The translations under genes were made by a program, and so were the position numbers. This document shows positions 34,417-46,740 of a DNA stretch of 64,000 nt, in pieces. This stretch comes from Saccharum officinarum (Eukaryota > Streptophyta > Magnoliopsida > Poales > Poaceae). The notes beneath the pieces are model-generated. The model saw only the letters and a program-made list of their open reading frames with translations, ran no database searches and was not told the origin of the DNA. The first letter of the stretch is position 1, and every line of letters begins with the position of its first letter. The stretch lies in the NCBI GenBank assembly GCA_020631735.1, contig CM036160.1, positions 2,836,407 through 2,900,406 on the forward strand. The letters run 5' to 3'.

Positions 34417-37400
34417 GTTAATTACAAGGCCGGAGGAAGGCATTGGGTGCTTGATAGTGGGTGCTCTCAACATATGACCGGTGATTCAAGAATGTTCAAC
34501 TCTCTCAAATCAAATGATAGTGGCATTGATAGCATCACATTTGGTGGCAATAGCAAGGGTGATGTAAAGGCTCTTGGAAGGATTGCAATCTCAAATGATC
34601 ATAGCATTTCCAATGTGCTCTTAGTCGAAAAGTTGAACTTCAATCTTCTCTCGGTTGCTCAATTATGTGATCTTGGTTTTAAGTGCATATTTGGTGTTGA
34701 TGATGTGGAGATAGTTAGTGTTGATGGCTCTAACTTGATCTTCAAAGGTTTTAGATATGAGAATCTATACTTGGTTGATTTTAATGCTAGTGACACTCAA
34801 CTTTCAACATGTTTGCTCACCAAATCAAGTATGGGTTGGTTATGGCATAGAAGACTTGGTCATGTTGGCATGAAGCAATTGAACAAGTTAGTGAAGCATG
34901 ACTTAGTTAGAGGCTTGAAGGATGTCACATTTGAGAAAGATAAGCTATGTAGTGCATGTCAAGCCGGAAAGCAAGTAGGCAACACTCATCCATTGAAAAG
35001 CATTATGAGTACTTCCAAGGCATTTGAGTTGTTGCACATGGATCTATTTGGGCCAACTACATACACAAGCATTGGTGGCAACAAGTATGGCTTTGTGATT
35101 GTGGATGATTTCACTAGATACACATGGGTATTCTTTCTTGGGGACAAAAGTGATGTATTTGACATATTCAAGAAGTTCATCAAGAGAGTGCAAAATGAGT
35201 TTGAAACCACAATCAAGAAAGTGAGAAGTGACAATGGAAGTGAGTTTAGAAACACAAGAGTTGATGAGCTATGTGAAGAACTTGGAATCAAACATCAATT
35301 CTCGGCCAAGTATACACCTCAATCAAATGGCCTAGTTGAGAGGAAAAATAGAACCTTAATTGATATGGCAAGATCAATGTTGAATGAGTATAATGTAAGT
35401 CATTCATTTTGGGCCGAAGCAATCAACACGGCTTGCTTTTATAGCAACCGTCTCTATTGCCACAAGTTCCTTGAGAAGACACCATATGAGATCTTAAATG
35501 GAAGAAAGCCCAACATTGTATACTTTCGGGTATTTGGTTGTAAATGCTATATCTTGAAGAAAGGCACTAGATTGAGCAAATTTGAGAAGAAATATGATGA
35601 AGGCTTCCTACTTGGTTACTCAACTACTAGCAAAGCTTATAGAGTTTGGAATTTGGCTAGTGGTTTACTTGAAGAAGTGCATGATGTTGAGTTTGATAAA
35701 ACAAATGGCTCTCAAGATGAAGAAGATAACTTGGATGATGTGAGAGGAACTCAATTGAGTAATGCTATGAAAGAAATGGATATTGGTGATATTAGACCAA
35801 AGCAAGTTATTAATGTAGATGACAACAAAGATCAAGTGCTCCAAAGTCCAATCACTCAAGCTAGTGGTTCTCTAATGCAAAATCAAGCTAGTACATCATC
35901 TCAAGTGCAACAAGATCAACAAGTGGCTAGTTCATCATCTCCAACTCATGATCAACATCAACATCCAAGCAATCAAGTCCAAGTGCTTCAACCAACTAAC
36001 ATTGCAAGAGACCATCCATTGATAAAGCATTGAGAGATCCGGATTGGGTAAATGCAATGCATGAAGAGCTCAACAACTTCAAGAGAAATGAAGTACGGGA
36101 ACTAGTTGAGAGGCCTAAGGATCACAATGTCATTGGAACAAGATGGGTCTTTCGCAACAAGCAAGATCAAGATGGGATAGTAGTAAGGAACAAAGCAAGA
36201 CTAGTGGCTCAAGGTTACACACAAATAGAGGGTCTTGACTTTGGTGAAACTTATGCCCCGGTTGCAAGATTGGAAGCAATTAGGATCTTACTTGCCTATG
36301 CTTGTGCTCACAATATCAAGCTATATCAAATGGATGTAAAGAGTGCATTTCTTAATGGGTACATTCAAGAGGAGGTGTATGTGGAGCAACCTCCCGGTTT
36401 TGAAGATGACAAGAAACCCAATCATGTATACAAGTTAAGGAAGGCTTTGTATGGATTAAAGCAAGCACCTAGAGCATGGTATGAAAGATTGAGGGACTTC
36501 TTGCTATCCAAAGGATTTGTCATGGGCAAAGTTGATACAACACTATTCACCAAGAAGATTGGGAAAGACTTATTTGTATTGCAAATATATGTTGATGATA
36601 TCATATTCGGTTCAACCAATCAAGATTATTGTGATGAGTTTGGGAAAATGATGGCAAAGGAATTTGAAATGTCAATGATTGGTGAATTTAGTTTCTTTCT
36701 TGGACTTCAAATCAAACAAATGAAAGAAGGTACATTTGTGAGCCAAACTAAGTACATCAAAGATATGCTCAAGAAGTTTGGCATGGAAGATGCAAAGAGT
36801 ATTACAACTCCAATGGGCACTAGTGGAAGCTTGGATAGTGACAAGAGTGGCAACATGGTGGATCAAAAGCTATATAGATCAATGATTGGTAGCCTACTCT
36901 ATGTGACGGCATCAAGGCCCGATGTGATGTTTAGTGTATACATGTGTGCAAGATTTCAAGCCTCACCAAGAGAAAGTCATTTGAAGGCAACAAAGAGAAT
37001 ATTGAGGTACTTAAAGCATACACAAGATGTTGGATTATGGTATCCCAAAGGTGCAAGCTTTGAGCTAGTTGGATATTCGGATTCCGACTATGCCGGTGAT
37101 AAAGTGGAGAGAAAGAGCACTTCCGGGACATGTCAATTGTTGGGAAGATCACTTGTCTCATGGTCATTCAAGAAGCAAAATAGTATTGCACTATCTACCG
37201 CCGAAGCCGAATACATCGACGCGGGTAGTTGTTGTGCACAAATCTTGTGGATAAAGGCAACATTGAAAGATTTTGGAATCAATTTCAAGAATGTGCCATT
37301 GCTATGTGACAATGAAAGTGCCGTGAAGCTAACTAACAATCCAATTCAACATCAAAGAACAAAGCATATTGATGTTCGCCATCACTTCATTAGAGATCAT

Positions 37401-37541
37401 CAACAAAAGGGTGACATTGCTATTGAGAGTGTGGGCACCGAAGATCAATTAGCCGATCTATTCACCAAGCCACTTGATGAGAAGAGATTTCACAAGCTAA
37501 AGAATGAGTTGAACATACTTGACTTCTCCAACATGAGTTGA
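34417..37541 (+). pseudogene. Copy B pol, 106-bp deletion
   Basis: Protease LDSGCSQHMTG, HHCC motif, and integrase with VRSDNGSEF and ERKNRTL run in one open frame from 34447 to 36033. At 36021/36022 a 106-base segment present in A and C (58257-58362 in C) is missing. The breakpoints share attg, and the deletion shifts the frame between integrase and RT. RT and RNase H ([30 protein letters not shown]) are open from 36030 to 37541. RNase H itself keeps its motifs. Confidence 0.85.
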
Positions 37542-37649
37542 TGCGCCCCATATATGACATGCCTCTCCTTCGAGCCCCAAGGTACAATTGGTTGACATGT
37601 CATACATTCTATACTAAGGACATGTTTAGTGCATCTAGTCATAATTTCC
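37542..37649 (+). other. Copy B 3' region, cut after about 100 bases
   Basis: Matches the start of the noncoding 3' region of A and C up to gcatctagtcataattt, then changes abruptly to the TIR of the Mutator-like element. No polypurine tracts remain. Confidence 0.8.
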
Positions 37650-37916
37650 GTTTTTTGGCCCTTTTTTTGAAAGATTCTCTCAAATAGGCCCCTGACGGAA
37701 AGATTTCAAAAAATGGACCCTCAGCTTGGCGCCATGGACCATGGCGCCAAGCTACAACGTCATGGCGCCATGTATCCTGGCGCCAAGAGGCATCCGACGT
37801 GGCTCCACGGGAATCTACGTGGCGTAGCTTGGTGCCATGGAGCATGGCGCCAAGCCTTGGCGCCAAGATCCATGGCGCCAAGCTTTGGAGCCATGCTGCA
37901 TGGCGCCAAGCACCCA
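37650..37916 (+). repeat. Left TIR of the Mutator-like element
   Basis: The first 160 bases are nearly identical to the reverse complement of 46875-47034. Farther in, the two TIRs share the palindromic word TGGCGCCA in different numbers and order. Units such as catggcgccaagc recur about nine times. Confidence 0.9.
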
Positions 37917-38179
37917 TAATATAGCCTGCCCCCTTCCTATCCCCGGTCATTCCCGTTTTCTTACTCATTCTCTTCGGGTTTTTCATTTAGACACTTTTCC
38001 GTTGCTCTATAATCGAGCAATTGGACCGTGAGAAGTTGGATTTTATCCGTGGATCTTCGAGAGGTAGGTATCCTGTCACCCTTCCTTAATTTATTCGAAT
38101 CGATTTGGTAAAATGAAGGCATATTTTTTACCTATGAACTTCAAAATTTTGAAATACATATGTATTGTTGAACCGTAGG

Positions 38180-38884
38180 ATGCCTAGGCGTGGGAAAGCT
38201 AGAAAACAAAGGTATGTGTACATTCGTTTCATCGTATAATAAACCTTTATTTTTAAGATTTATTGTTAATTGTTTTGTTATATTGACCGTATTTATTGAA
38301 TTATAGCTATGGACGGATGACCGAAAGTCCATACGTCCTAAAGCCGCTCCCTAGCGGTGTCCCAATACCAATGTGTTTTTGTGGTGATCCTTGCAAGGTT
38401 GAAATTTCCGAAGATGAGGCAACATATAAGCAGAGATATTGGATGTGTTCTAATTTTGCATGGGAACCAACAGAGCGTCAGCGCCGCAGTACATTTATTG
38501 TGAGAAACTGCTTTTGTTTATTAATTAATTTGTGTCATATGAAGTTCTGCTTAATAATTGGATTTCAAACAATTGAATTTGCTGCAGACCCCTCCACCGC
38601 TATGTGATTTTGAACAGTGGATTGACACTGAGATCAAGGAGGCTGACATGCGGCTTCTACAAGGCTTGAAGGAGTGGGATGCGGAGCGCCTGGAGATCTT
38701 AGAGAAGAGACGTAGAGAGGAGGCAGCAGCGAAGGAGCACAAGGAAGAGGAGGAAATGAGGCGTGTTGCTGCTTGTAGGGAGGAGAGGGAGAGGAAGCTT
38801 GAGCGCGTGCGCCGAGCGAAGGCAGCGATGGAGGAGAATCCCGATGCTCAGAACAAGGGAAAGTGGCCTCGTTGTACTCAGTAG
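38180..38884 (+). CDS. Small zinc-finger, coiled-coil protein of the Mutator-like element
   Basis: Model of three exons: 38180-38211, 38307-38499 and 38588-38884, about 173 residues, all GT/AG and in frame. The N-terminus is basic (MPRRGKARK). A cysteine cluster CFCGDPCKVEI...YWMCSNF (about residues 35-62) resembles a GRF-type or related zinc finger. A charged helix rich in Glu, Arg and Lys (about 100-150) should form a coiled coil. The gene reads inward from the left TIR, the position of the second gene in MuDR-type elements, but no similarity to MURB is claimed. Possible role: partner of the transposase in DNA or protein binding (inferred). Confidence 0.65.
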
Positions 38885-39251
38885 TATGCTACTTGTATGC
38901 CCAGAACATGGTCGATGTACTTTAGGTAAATCATGTGCCTAGGACATGTTCTTTGTTATTTAATTCGTCGTCATGTACGTCATGTGCACTTTAAGTTTTT
39001 GGACCGTGCTTGGTGTTGTGATATGTAATGTTTAATGTTCCTGAGTTACTGAAACTAGTTATGGAGTTGCACATATAACATAAGGAAGTACTGGATTTCA
39101 TAATTCACCACGCATAACATAGGACATGGCATGTCAGAACTTGTACCAAACAAGGGCACATATGTCCTGGACTAAACCTAACATGCCTTAGGTAATTATA
39201 GCGAACAACAAGTACATTACATGGCATATGCATATGCTAGTTTCGTTCTAT
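38885..39251. other. Intergenic spacer inside the Mutator-like element
   Basis: AT-rich and noncoding; between the ends of two convergent genes. It probably holds both polyadenylation regions. Confidence 0.6.
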
Positions 39252-39950
39252 CTAGTAGTGCGGCCACATAGCGAACTGTGTAGCCCCTTCTCCATAGTAC
39301 CCTCCCATGTTCGATGGTGGAGGTGGCGGGGGTGGTGGTGGAGGCCCGTTGTTCTTGTGGTTAGGGCAGCTGCAATATGGATCATGGCATGGTCCGTCGT
39401 GTGAAACAGCACCACTACTGGCATCGTCTGGTTCCTCGTCCTTGTAACCGTTGCTAACTTCCCTTTCTAGTTCGAAGATACGGTCTTGCAAGTAGTAGAT
39501 GTACTGTGCGTGGGGATAGATTGGTCTAGGATCGACCCATCTAGTGAAACCACAGTTTTCTTTGGACTCTGAACACTGCATTTCAAAGATTTCATTGAAC
39601 ATGCAGTTGGTAACGCCTATGAGATGCAAAATAATGGAGAAAAAAATTGAGTAACAAATATTAAAACCAGTTACCTCTGCTCGTGGACATTTGAAGAATC
39701 GGCGACCTCCATCCAAACCCTCCACGAACATTTGCACTAAGCAGTCCTCACCATGCCTACATTTTGGCCATTCTTCTTTCCGGTTATCATATCCTCGGAG
39801 TGGACACTCTTTGGTGAAATCTCTCTTGGTCTCGACAGGAAAATGATACACTGGCTCATCAAAGTCTTCCGGACCCAGAGACCCCTCCCACACAATGGGA
39901 GTACCCTTACTCCCCCCCGCTCCCTTCCCTCTAGATGACCCTCCAGACAT
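39252..39950 (-). CDS. GRF-like zinc-finger protein of the Mutator-like element
   Basis: Exon 1 39950-39675 and exon 2 39575-39252; the 99-base intron is GT/AG and has no stop, so a retained form would also be open. The start is taken at MSGGSSRGKG; an in-frame ATG 33 bases upstream (39983) is possible. A GRF-type finger spans the splice site: WPKCRHGEDC, RRFFKCPRA, then CGFTRWVDP. A short helix (YLQDRIFELEREV) and a Cys/His-rich and proline-run tail follow (CHDPYCSCPNH, ten prolines). A TATA-like tatatata lies about 60 bases upstream of the start. Function in the element is unknown. Confidence 0.65.
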   Translation of the reverse strand: MSGGSSRGKGAGGSKGTPIVWEGSLGPEDFDEPVYHFPVETKRDFTKECPLRGYDNRKEEWPKCRHGEDCLVQMFVEGLDGGRRFFKCPRAEVTGFNICYSIFFSIILHLIGVTNCMFNEIFEMQCSESKENCGFTRWVDPRPIYPHAQYIYYLQDRIFELEREVSNGYKDEEPDDASSGAVSHDGPCHDPYCSCPNHKNNGPPPPPPPPPPSNMGGYYGEGATQFAMWPHY

Positions 39951-40494
39951 TGCTACTCGTAGATAACAAACTTCTCGTTTCAAGTGACTAGCATTGTATG
40001 GAGGAAGGTGTATATATAGCCAGAAGTGTAGTGGAGAGCCGCTGTATTGTGACTTTAACGCTCCTGAAAAGCCTACACGCTATCCCTGAAAAGCCTATTT
40101 GAATTACTGAAAAGCCTATTTGAAAACTCATCTGTAAAGGCTAGATTCCTTGATCAATCAATTCATCTGTAAAAGAGGATGTACCATACGATAGTGACAT
40201 GATAAATCACTGAAAAGGCTATATGCTATCGGTGTACCGCACGACTTGACATGTTTCATAAAATTTTGGCAGAGTTTTCCCTGTTTTTGATTCAATCCAA
40301 ACACAGATATCACATAAACATGTCATCAACCATTATTTATGACATTCACCTTAAACAAATATATGATCATCATCAGCACCCACGTTTAAAGTGCATATGT
40401 CATAAACTCCATCTGAAGCTCATTCAGTACATAAGAATAGGATATAAAAGTCCATAATAATAGTCCATACAGTCCCAAATTAGCCTACAGTCCC
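39951..40494. other. Spacer with short direct repeats
   Basis: Contains ctgaaaagcctatttg-type repeats (about 40062-40220), perhaps promoter of the minus-strand gene to the left, and the 3' region of the mobile domain gene to the right. No gene is supported. Confidence 0.5.
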
Positions 40495-43007
40495 TCACTG
40501 TCTCCTAGACTTACCCTTGCCCTTGTGTCCAAGAGCGTGGGTGCCTGGAGTATAAGGGTCAGGTGGTCGACGTCGCCTGGTACCGACCGGCTGCGTAGGC
40601 TGAGTCCAGGGAGCATCGTCTAGCTGAGACGGTCCAATCTCCTCGTGGCCCTGGTCCTCGTCCTCGTCCTCGTCGTCGTCATCGTCGTCCTCGTCGTCGT
40701 CCTCCTCGGTGCCGTGGTTTCGCGACCCTGTAGGTGGGTGGCTAGACGAGCCTACGCCACCTCTGGGTGCAGAAGGCACGTACACATCCTCCGTCGTGCC
40801 TGTCCTGCAACCACAACGCGCCGCGGTACGGCGTAGCCGACGTGCCAATCTCTGGTGCACAAAATCATGTTTAGTCAATTAATTTAACATTTTAGTACTG
40901 TAATATTTGCATATTTATAGGTACTTACATCGAGGAAACTACGTGTCTCGTCGTCCCTCACCCTCGGACGAAACCGTTCGATTTCTTGGACAGACATCTT
41001 GAGTGAGTTACCCTACAACAAAGTTTTAGGTTGTAATTCATTGTTACGCTAATCGATATATAAAAGTAGAGCACATGACATACCACTCTGTCCAAGATGG
41101 GTCCTGCTCCGACCTGGCGACCGGTACGAGTAGAGGTGTCGTACGCCGTGTCCTCATCCTCTGATGACTCGATGTCAGCGTAGTCATCCTGTGTCCACTG
41201 CAGCCTAAGCCTCGGACGAGTAGCTTGGTGGTACCAAGCTTGGTACCGCCTGTAGTCTATGTTTGTGTGCGCCTCGTTGTTGGTGTCCACGTTCCCATCG
41301 AACAAATTCCACATGTCGATGAAGTCTCGGTGGTGATGGGCCCAATCAAAGATTTTCCTGTTTTTCTTACGATCGAGCCTGCACAACGTGTATACAAGTT
41401 AGTGAACATCGTGTTGAAGCATACATGTATGGTAAAGGTAAAAATTTCGGCAGAGTTTCCTTTATATGTTGCAGCATACCCAGCTATCATATATGCATTT
41501 CATAGACATACAAACATACCAACAAAGATTTCATCCATCTTACTCGACATATATAATGTGGTATGGATAAGTGCAACTTCTGGAAAAGGTCGAATTACGA
41601 AGAAGAGGACACATACTTGTGCAAGTCAACACTTGTCGAAATTGGAGATGGTGGAGAACGCTGTCTTGCTCCAAACTGACGTGCAACTCGATGTGGAAGG
41701 TGGTACTCGACAGCATAGAAGCAGATAAGAGGGCACCTCACCCTGTAGAGATCGCTGTCGCTGTCACATATGTTGCTCACCACAAAAGGAAGTGCGGCCT
41801 CGTCCGCGTACGGGTCCCAAGTCACCTGCAACGTGTCGAAACAATTAGTTAGATACCATAATATATAATTTAGTTTCGAACCAACATATATAATAATTTG
41901 TACTTACACTAGAGGCCATTAGCCTGTCTAGCTCGTCCGTGTACTCTTTATACGCCCGCTCCATCCTCGCGTGAGGGACTGTCACCTGGTCCCATAGGTA
42001 CGCCCACGTCGGCTGTAGACGTGCGTTATGCACTGGGAACCAGTCACGCGGAGCCAACATCACCGGACGAGCAACTGGCAGCCGCGACCACATCCACAGC
42101 TGGAGTAGGTACGCACACCCACCAAGTGAGGCTGACGCTGAAGAACGCCGGCACGCCTCGCAGAGCTGACGGTACAGGAATGCCAACACCGCTGAGCCCC
42201 AGCTGTACTGACCGGCCTGGTCCCAGTCTGTGAGGCAAGGGATCCACATCCACGAAGCAGTGTCGCCTGTTCCATCGGGGAAGAGAACAGAGCCAAACAA
42301 GTGTAGGATCCACGCCCTACAGTAGTACTGAACCGTCTGATCATCTGCGTCAGGAGGACACTGTCCGAACTCCGCCCTAAGCCAGGAGAGATGGACACCA
42401 GAAGTGCGGTCTCCTTGGTCACCCACCTCACGCCCAAGGAAGGCCTCCACCCTAGCTCTCCATCCCTCTGACCTACACAGCCCAGTCACCGCCCTCCCAC
42501 GAATCCTCAGACCGAGCATCTTCTGACAGTCCTGTAGCGTGACTGTCATCTCTCCAAACGCCAGGTGAAAGGTGTGAGTCTCAGGTCGCCACCTATAATT
42601 TTAGCAAAAAAAATGTTTATTAGGAACATTGCCGCGTCGACAATTGATTATTAATACAACCTATTTGATAAAAAAAATACCTGTCCACCAACGCAGTCAA
42701 GCCCGCCGAGTTGAACAAAGGTAGGCCACGGCGAACCTGAAAAGATACGACGTCGAGGCCGGCTCTCGATAGGTACGGGGTGTACCTGTCGTCGTACTGC
42801 ATCTCCAAGAACCCTCCATGTACTCTAGAACGAAGGAGGGGAAGGTTCTGCATTTACACAAAATACAAATGTTACTAGGCACACATATATGCACTTATAA
42901 TTCGAAGTATGTGATATGAGACTGTCAAATCTTACCTGCCCCGACGCTACGAGACGTCCTCGGTGGGTCTCGTCGTACACCGGATCCAGAAGGTGGAATT
43001 GCGCCAT
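40495..43007 (-). CDS. Plant mobile domain (PMD) protein, seven exons
   Basis: Exons 43007-42936, 42847-42681, 42592-41908, 41825-41617, 41378-41084, 41012-40929 and 40851-40495. All borders are GT/AG and the phases agree, giving about 622 residues with no break. Exons 2-5 hold the PMD: SRAGLDVVSF, TFHLAFGEMTVTLQD, LGLRIRGRAVTG, SWMWIPCLTDWD, and the W-rich ending WDPYADEA...FYAVEYHLPHRV. The tail is acidic (long Asp/Glu run) and then basic (GHKGKGKSRRQ). PMDs occur in MAIN/MAIL1 silencing proteins and in transposons of the MULE and gypsy groups (recalled). The start lies 84 bases after the transposase stop. Confidence 0.75.
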
Positions 43008-43090
43008 CCTAAAGAAATTAGTGTCAGTAACTTATTAAATAAATAGCAATTAAACGTAAAGTAAGAATCGAATAATCAATATGATAAGTA

Positions 43091-45868
43091 TTAAATAATA
43101 AAAACACCTACAAGTCGCACCTCACTAATTTGCCAATGGCAGGTGCGGGAGTTGTGCCCAAGTCTACCGCACTTGCCACACTCGTACTGCTCTGGGTCAT
43201 TAAGAAATGGCGTCACTCTACCACGTCGCGTTCTACCAGGTATCTGATCCATAACCATCCTGTGCCTCGTCCTCTTTCTAGAGCCCCTCTTGTCCCAACG
43301 GTAGGCTGGATCTGCGACGTACCTTGGACCGTCGTATGGAGGCCACTCTCCAGGGTCTCGGAAAGGCACAAAGCGGGGCCTCCATGTCTCGACCAGCGTG
43401 TGGACACTGAACTGATGAGGTATCCTAGCCTCAATATCATAGTTGCGATGCCTACCAGCTGCTATAAGGTGAGAGCATACAAAGTGATACTGCCTTGGTT
43501 TCCCACAAGTGCATGAGAAATCTTGGAGGACTACAACATGAATCCTCGCATCTCGGACCTCGCCATCAGATGTAGTACCACCGATATGCTTCACCTCATA
43601 CCTTCCAGTCGCATGGTCAAAACATGTGACCTCATGTGTCCCAGCCCTTTCCTTCGCCTTCTCTAAATGTGCCTGAGGTGTTGGAGCCCAAATCTTACCT
43701 TCACTCTGCAACTGCAATGCATGGCCGTGCCGATCGTTGAACCATGCAACAAGCTTATAGAATGTGAATTGAACGATAGCGTTCACGGGCATACCACGAA
43801 TCCCCAGCAACAGCTTGTTAAATGACTCTGCCATGTTGCTGCACATAAACTCGTACCTCCAACCACCTGCGTCATGAGCTCTTGTCCATTTCTCCACATC
43901 TCTCATCAAACCTGTCAGCCACTGTCTACCTTCTGCATTAGATGCGGTTCTAACTTCCTCTAACTTCCTCCGAAAATACTTATCCTCAAGCTGTCTAGCA
44001 GCCTCCTGGAAAAGATCAAAATTATCCTTGACACCATCCTTTCGGAGTAGATTCTCAGCAAGGTGCCGAGTACACCAACGATGGTGCAAAGGCGCGTACC
44101 CCTCTATCTCCTCTCGCACAGCATGAAGTATGCCCTGGTGCCTATCCGATATGACGCCCACCTCCCTGCCAGGCCCAACCACATGTATCCGGACTAGCCT
44201 CAAGAACCATACCCAGCTATCATTATTCTCCCTCTCAACCAAACCAAATGCCAAAGGAACAAGTTTGTTGTTTGCGTCACATGATATGGCTATGAGTAGT
44301 GTGCCACGGTACTTGCCAATCAAGAATGTACCATCAATGGAGAAGACTGGACGGCAGTGCCTAAAGGCCTCGACACACTGAGGGAAGCACCAGAAAGCAC
44401 GAAAGAATATCTGCCTCCCATCTTTCCATGCGTCTGGCCTAGGGATGTACTCGTAATGCATGCCCGGATTCACTGCTTGGATTGCATTGAGAAGTACTGG
44501 AAGCTGCTCGTAGCCATCCTCCCAGTCCCCATATATCATCTTCCACGCACGCTGCTTAGCCCTCCAGGCTTTGCCATAACTTATGTCATATCCTCCATAT
44601 ACCTCATTAACTATTTTGATAATTGTCCTGACCTTCATATTCGGCTCTCCCTGTAATACTTTCATCAACCGCTTGGCAATGAGGGTTGATGTCAACTGCC
44701 GATGCTTTGTGTTCAGGTCATGTGAGGAACAGGTATGCGGCCCAACAACTCTTGTGATCTTCCACTTTCCTGAAACCTTTTGCTTCCTTGCACAAACTCT
44801 CCATGGACACCGTTCCTTGTCACACACAACCGTGTAACGCCGCTCCACATAGGAATGCAGGACCTTAAACGGTCTCTTGCGTAGCACTGCAAACGCTTGC
44901 AACCACCTCTTCAATGCAGGGAGGTCATTGAAAACCCTACCCTTCTCTATCTCCATACTAGGACCAGCCTCTGGAGCTTCCTGCAGCTCATCATCACGTC
45001 CTTCTGCAAACGCCTGATCTGAATGAGTAAGATCACTGAACTCATGAATCAGAGGATCACGACGGCCGGGAAAAATACGCCTAAGCATCTCAACGTCACT
45101 CTCTGTGAGCTCTCCAACGGGACGATCATCGTCAGAATCAACAGCCCTTGCGATCTCATATGGCTCTGAATCATTCATAATTTCAACACTATTGGAGGCG
45201 CGGATTCCATCTCCAATCTGGACTTGAGCATCATCCGCAGGAGCGCCCTCATTATCGGGAACATCTCCTGCAATATTGCAACAACGAAGAAGAGATGATA
45301 AGAAGAGTGGATGAAAAGAAAAGACTTAAGTTTCAAAGAAAAATAGGACACCTAATTGAGACTTACTAGGATGATTCTGTGTCAACGGGATCTCCTGAGG
45401 AGGATGTGCCACATCGTAAGGGGCAGATTGTGCATCGGGAACCATAGGCGGGACCTCCGCATCCACATCACGTTCCAAGACGGGAGGTTCAAAACATGCG
45501 TGCTCACCCATTGGCGGGGACAACCCAAGAGGGATTGGATCAACGAGCACCCGCTGCACAACCACATCCAAACTTTGGAACTGGCTTTTCATAGCCGATC
45601 TCACATAGTTGTCCCACTGATCTGCACAACCTATTGGGATCATCTTCCTTAGCATGTTGGGAGGGTAACCAAAGTGAAGTACACCATCAACTATGATGCC
45701 ATCATCCGTCCGGCAATGTACCTCCTCACGAGCTCTTGCAGTCAACTCACTGAATGATGGCCTCTCATTGAATAGCACAGGCACACTTTGCATGTCCACA
45801 AGCTCAACATATCCATAGCGATCTCGTTCTACAGTTCCTCCATAATAAATGCTCACTAGGTTGTCCAT
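43091..45868 (-). CDS. MURA-type MULE transposase
   Basis: Exon 1 45868-45367 and exon 2 45267-43091, joined in frame (about 893 residues). The N-terminus MDNLVSIYYGGTVERDRYG resembles MURA starts. A MuDR DNA-binding-like region follows (CPWRVCARK, about 290-330), then the catalytic core with DGTFLIGKYRG and SDRHQGI, the two aspartates, and the third acidic region near MCSNMAESFN. A SWIM finger (CTCGKPRQYHFVCSHL) and a CCHC knuckle (CGKCGRLGHNSRTC) close the protein. No stop or frameshift was found, so it may be active. An extra short 3' exon is possible: gtgag and gtgcg donor-like words stand near 43120. Confidence 0.85.
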
Positions 45869-45889
45869 CTAGTTCGAAAACATAACTAA

Positions 45890-46390
45890 GCGTACTAAGT
45901 ATAATTATTTTACTCCAGTATATTTAAAACATAATAAGTAATAGGTCTCTAATAAATATGAATTAACTACTAACTACTAATTATTCACTACTAACTAACT
46001 AATTAATTAACTAAAAAAAGATATTAACTACTACTAACTACTAAAAATTACATACTATAACTAAAAATGACGAATTTAGTATACTACTACTTACTTACTA
46101 AATAACTAAATCGAAATAAAATAATAACTAAAAAAAACTAACTAACACTAAAAAAATAATTAGCTAACTAAATAACTAACTAATGAATATATAATTAGCT
46201 AACTAAATAATTATCTAACTACTTAGCTAACTAAATAACTAACTAAATTATATAATCAATCTAAACAATATTAACATATATATTTAAACTAAATTTCACT
46301 AATCCTAACTAAATTTCATACTAAATTAAATAATAAATAATAACTTCAAAAATATATTAAATTTCAATAATCCTAACTTAATTTTAAAAA
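45890..46390. repeat. AT-rich (TAAC/TAAT)n-type tract
   Basis: Irregular repeats of ctaactaactaa and relatives across about 500 bases upstream of the transposase. Noncoding; probably 5' leader or promoter spacer. Confidence 0.75.
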
Positions 46391-46397
46391 AAAACTT

Positions 46398-46680
46398 ACT
46401 TGTGGCCGGCGGCGGCCGGCGGCGGGTGATGCGGCGCCGGCGGAGGGGGCGGCGGCGGCCGGCGGGGGCCGCGCCGGGCCTAGTGGCGGCGGCCGGCGGT
46501 GGCGGCGCCGGCCGGCGGCGGCGCGGGCGCTACGGCCGGCGGTGGCCGCGCGCGGCACGGGCGGCTCCGGCGGCGGCGGGAGCCGGCGGAGGGCGCGGCG
46601 GCCGGCGTGGTACGGGCGGCGGCGGGCGGAGCGAGGAGCGGCGGCGGCGACGGCGAGTGGCGGCGGGGTCGGGCGAAGAA
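46398..46680. other. GC-extreme CCGGCGG block next to the right TIR
   Basis: Almost pure G/C with GGCGGC and GCCGGC repeats, giving long overlapping Arg/Ala/Pro ORFs on both strands; none is conserved. Its place between the TIR and the transposase suggests a promoter-proximal CpG-rich leader. Confidence 0.6.
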
Positions 46681-46740
46681 GAAATGAGGAAGAAAGGAAA
46701 GAGAAGGAAGAAGAAAAGGAAGGGCCGACAGTTATTAAGG

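Larger units (their letters stand above)
30594..37649 (+). mobile_element. Sirevirus-like retrotransposon, copy B (both ends incomplete)
   Basis: Partial 5' LTR (from the gap), primer site, gag, pol and about 100 bases of the 3' region. The copy stops at 37647-37649 where the TIR of the Mutator-like element begins. The rest of its 3' region and its 3' LTR are not found right of that element. Coding is broken by two frameshifts in gag and a 106-bp deletion in pol. Confidence 0.85.

Noticed and set aside
43007..43130. Fusion of the transposase and PMD protein by splicing across the 84-base spacer
   Set aside because: A good acceptor (tttctttag) stands before the PMD start, but no donor near the transposase end gives the right phase.
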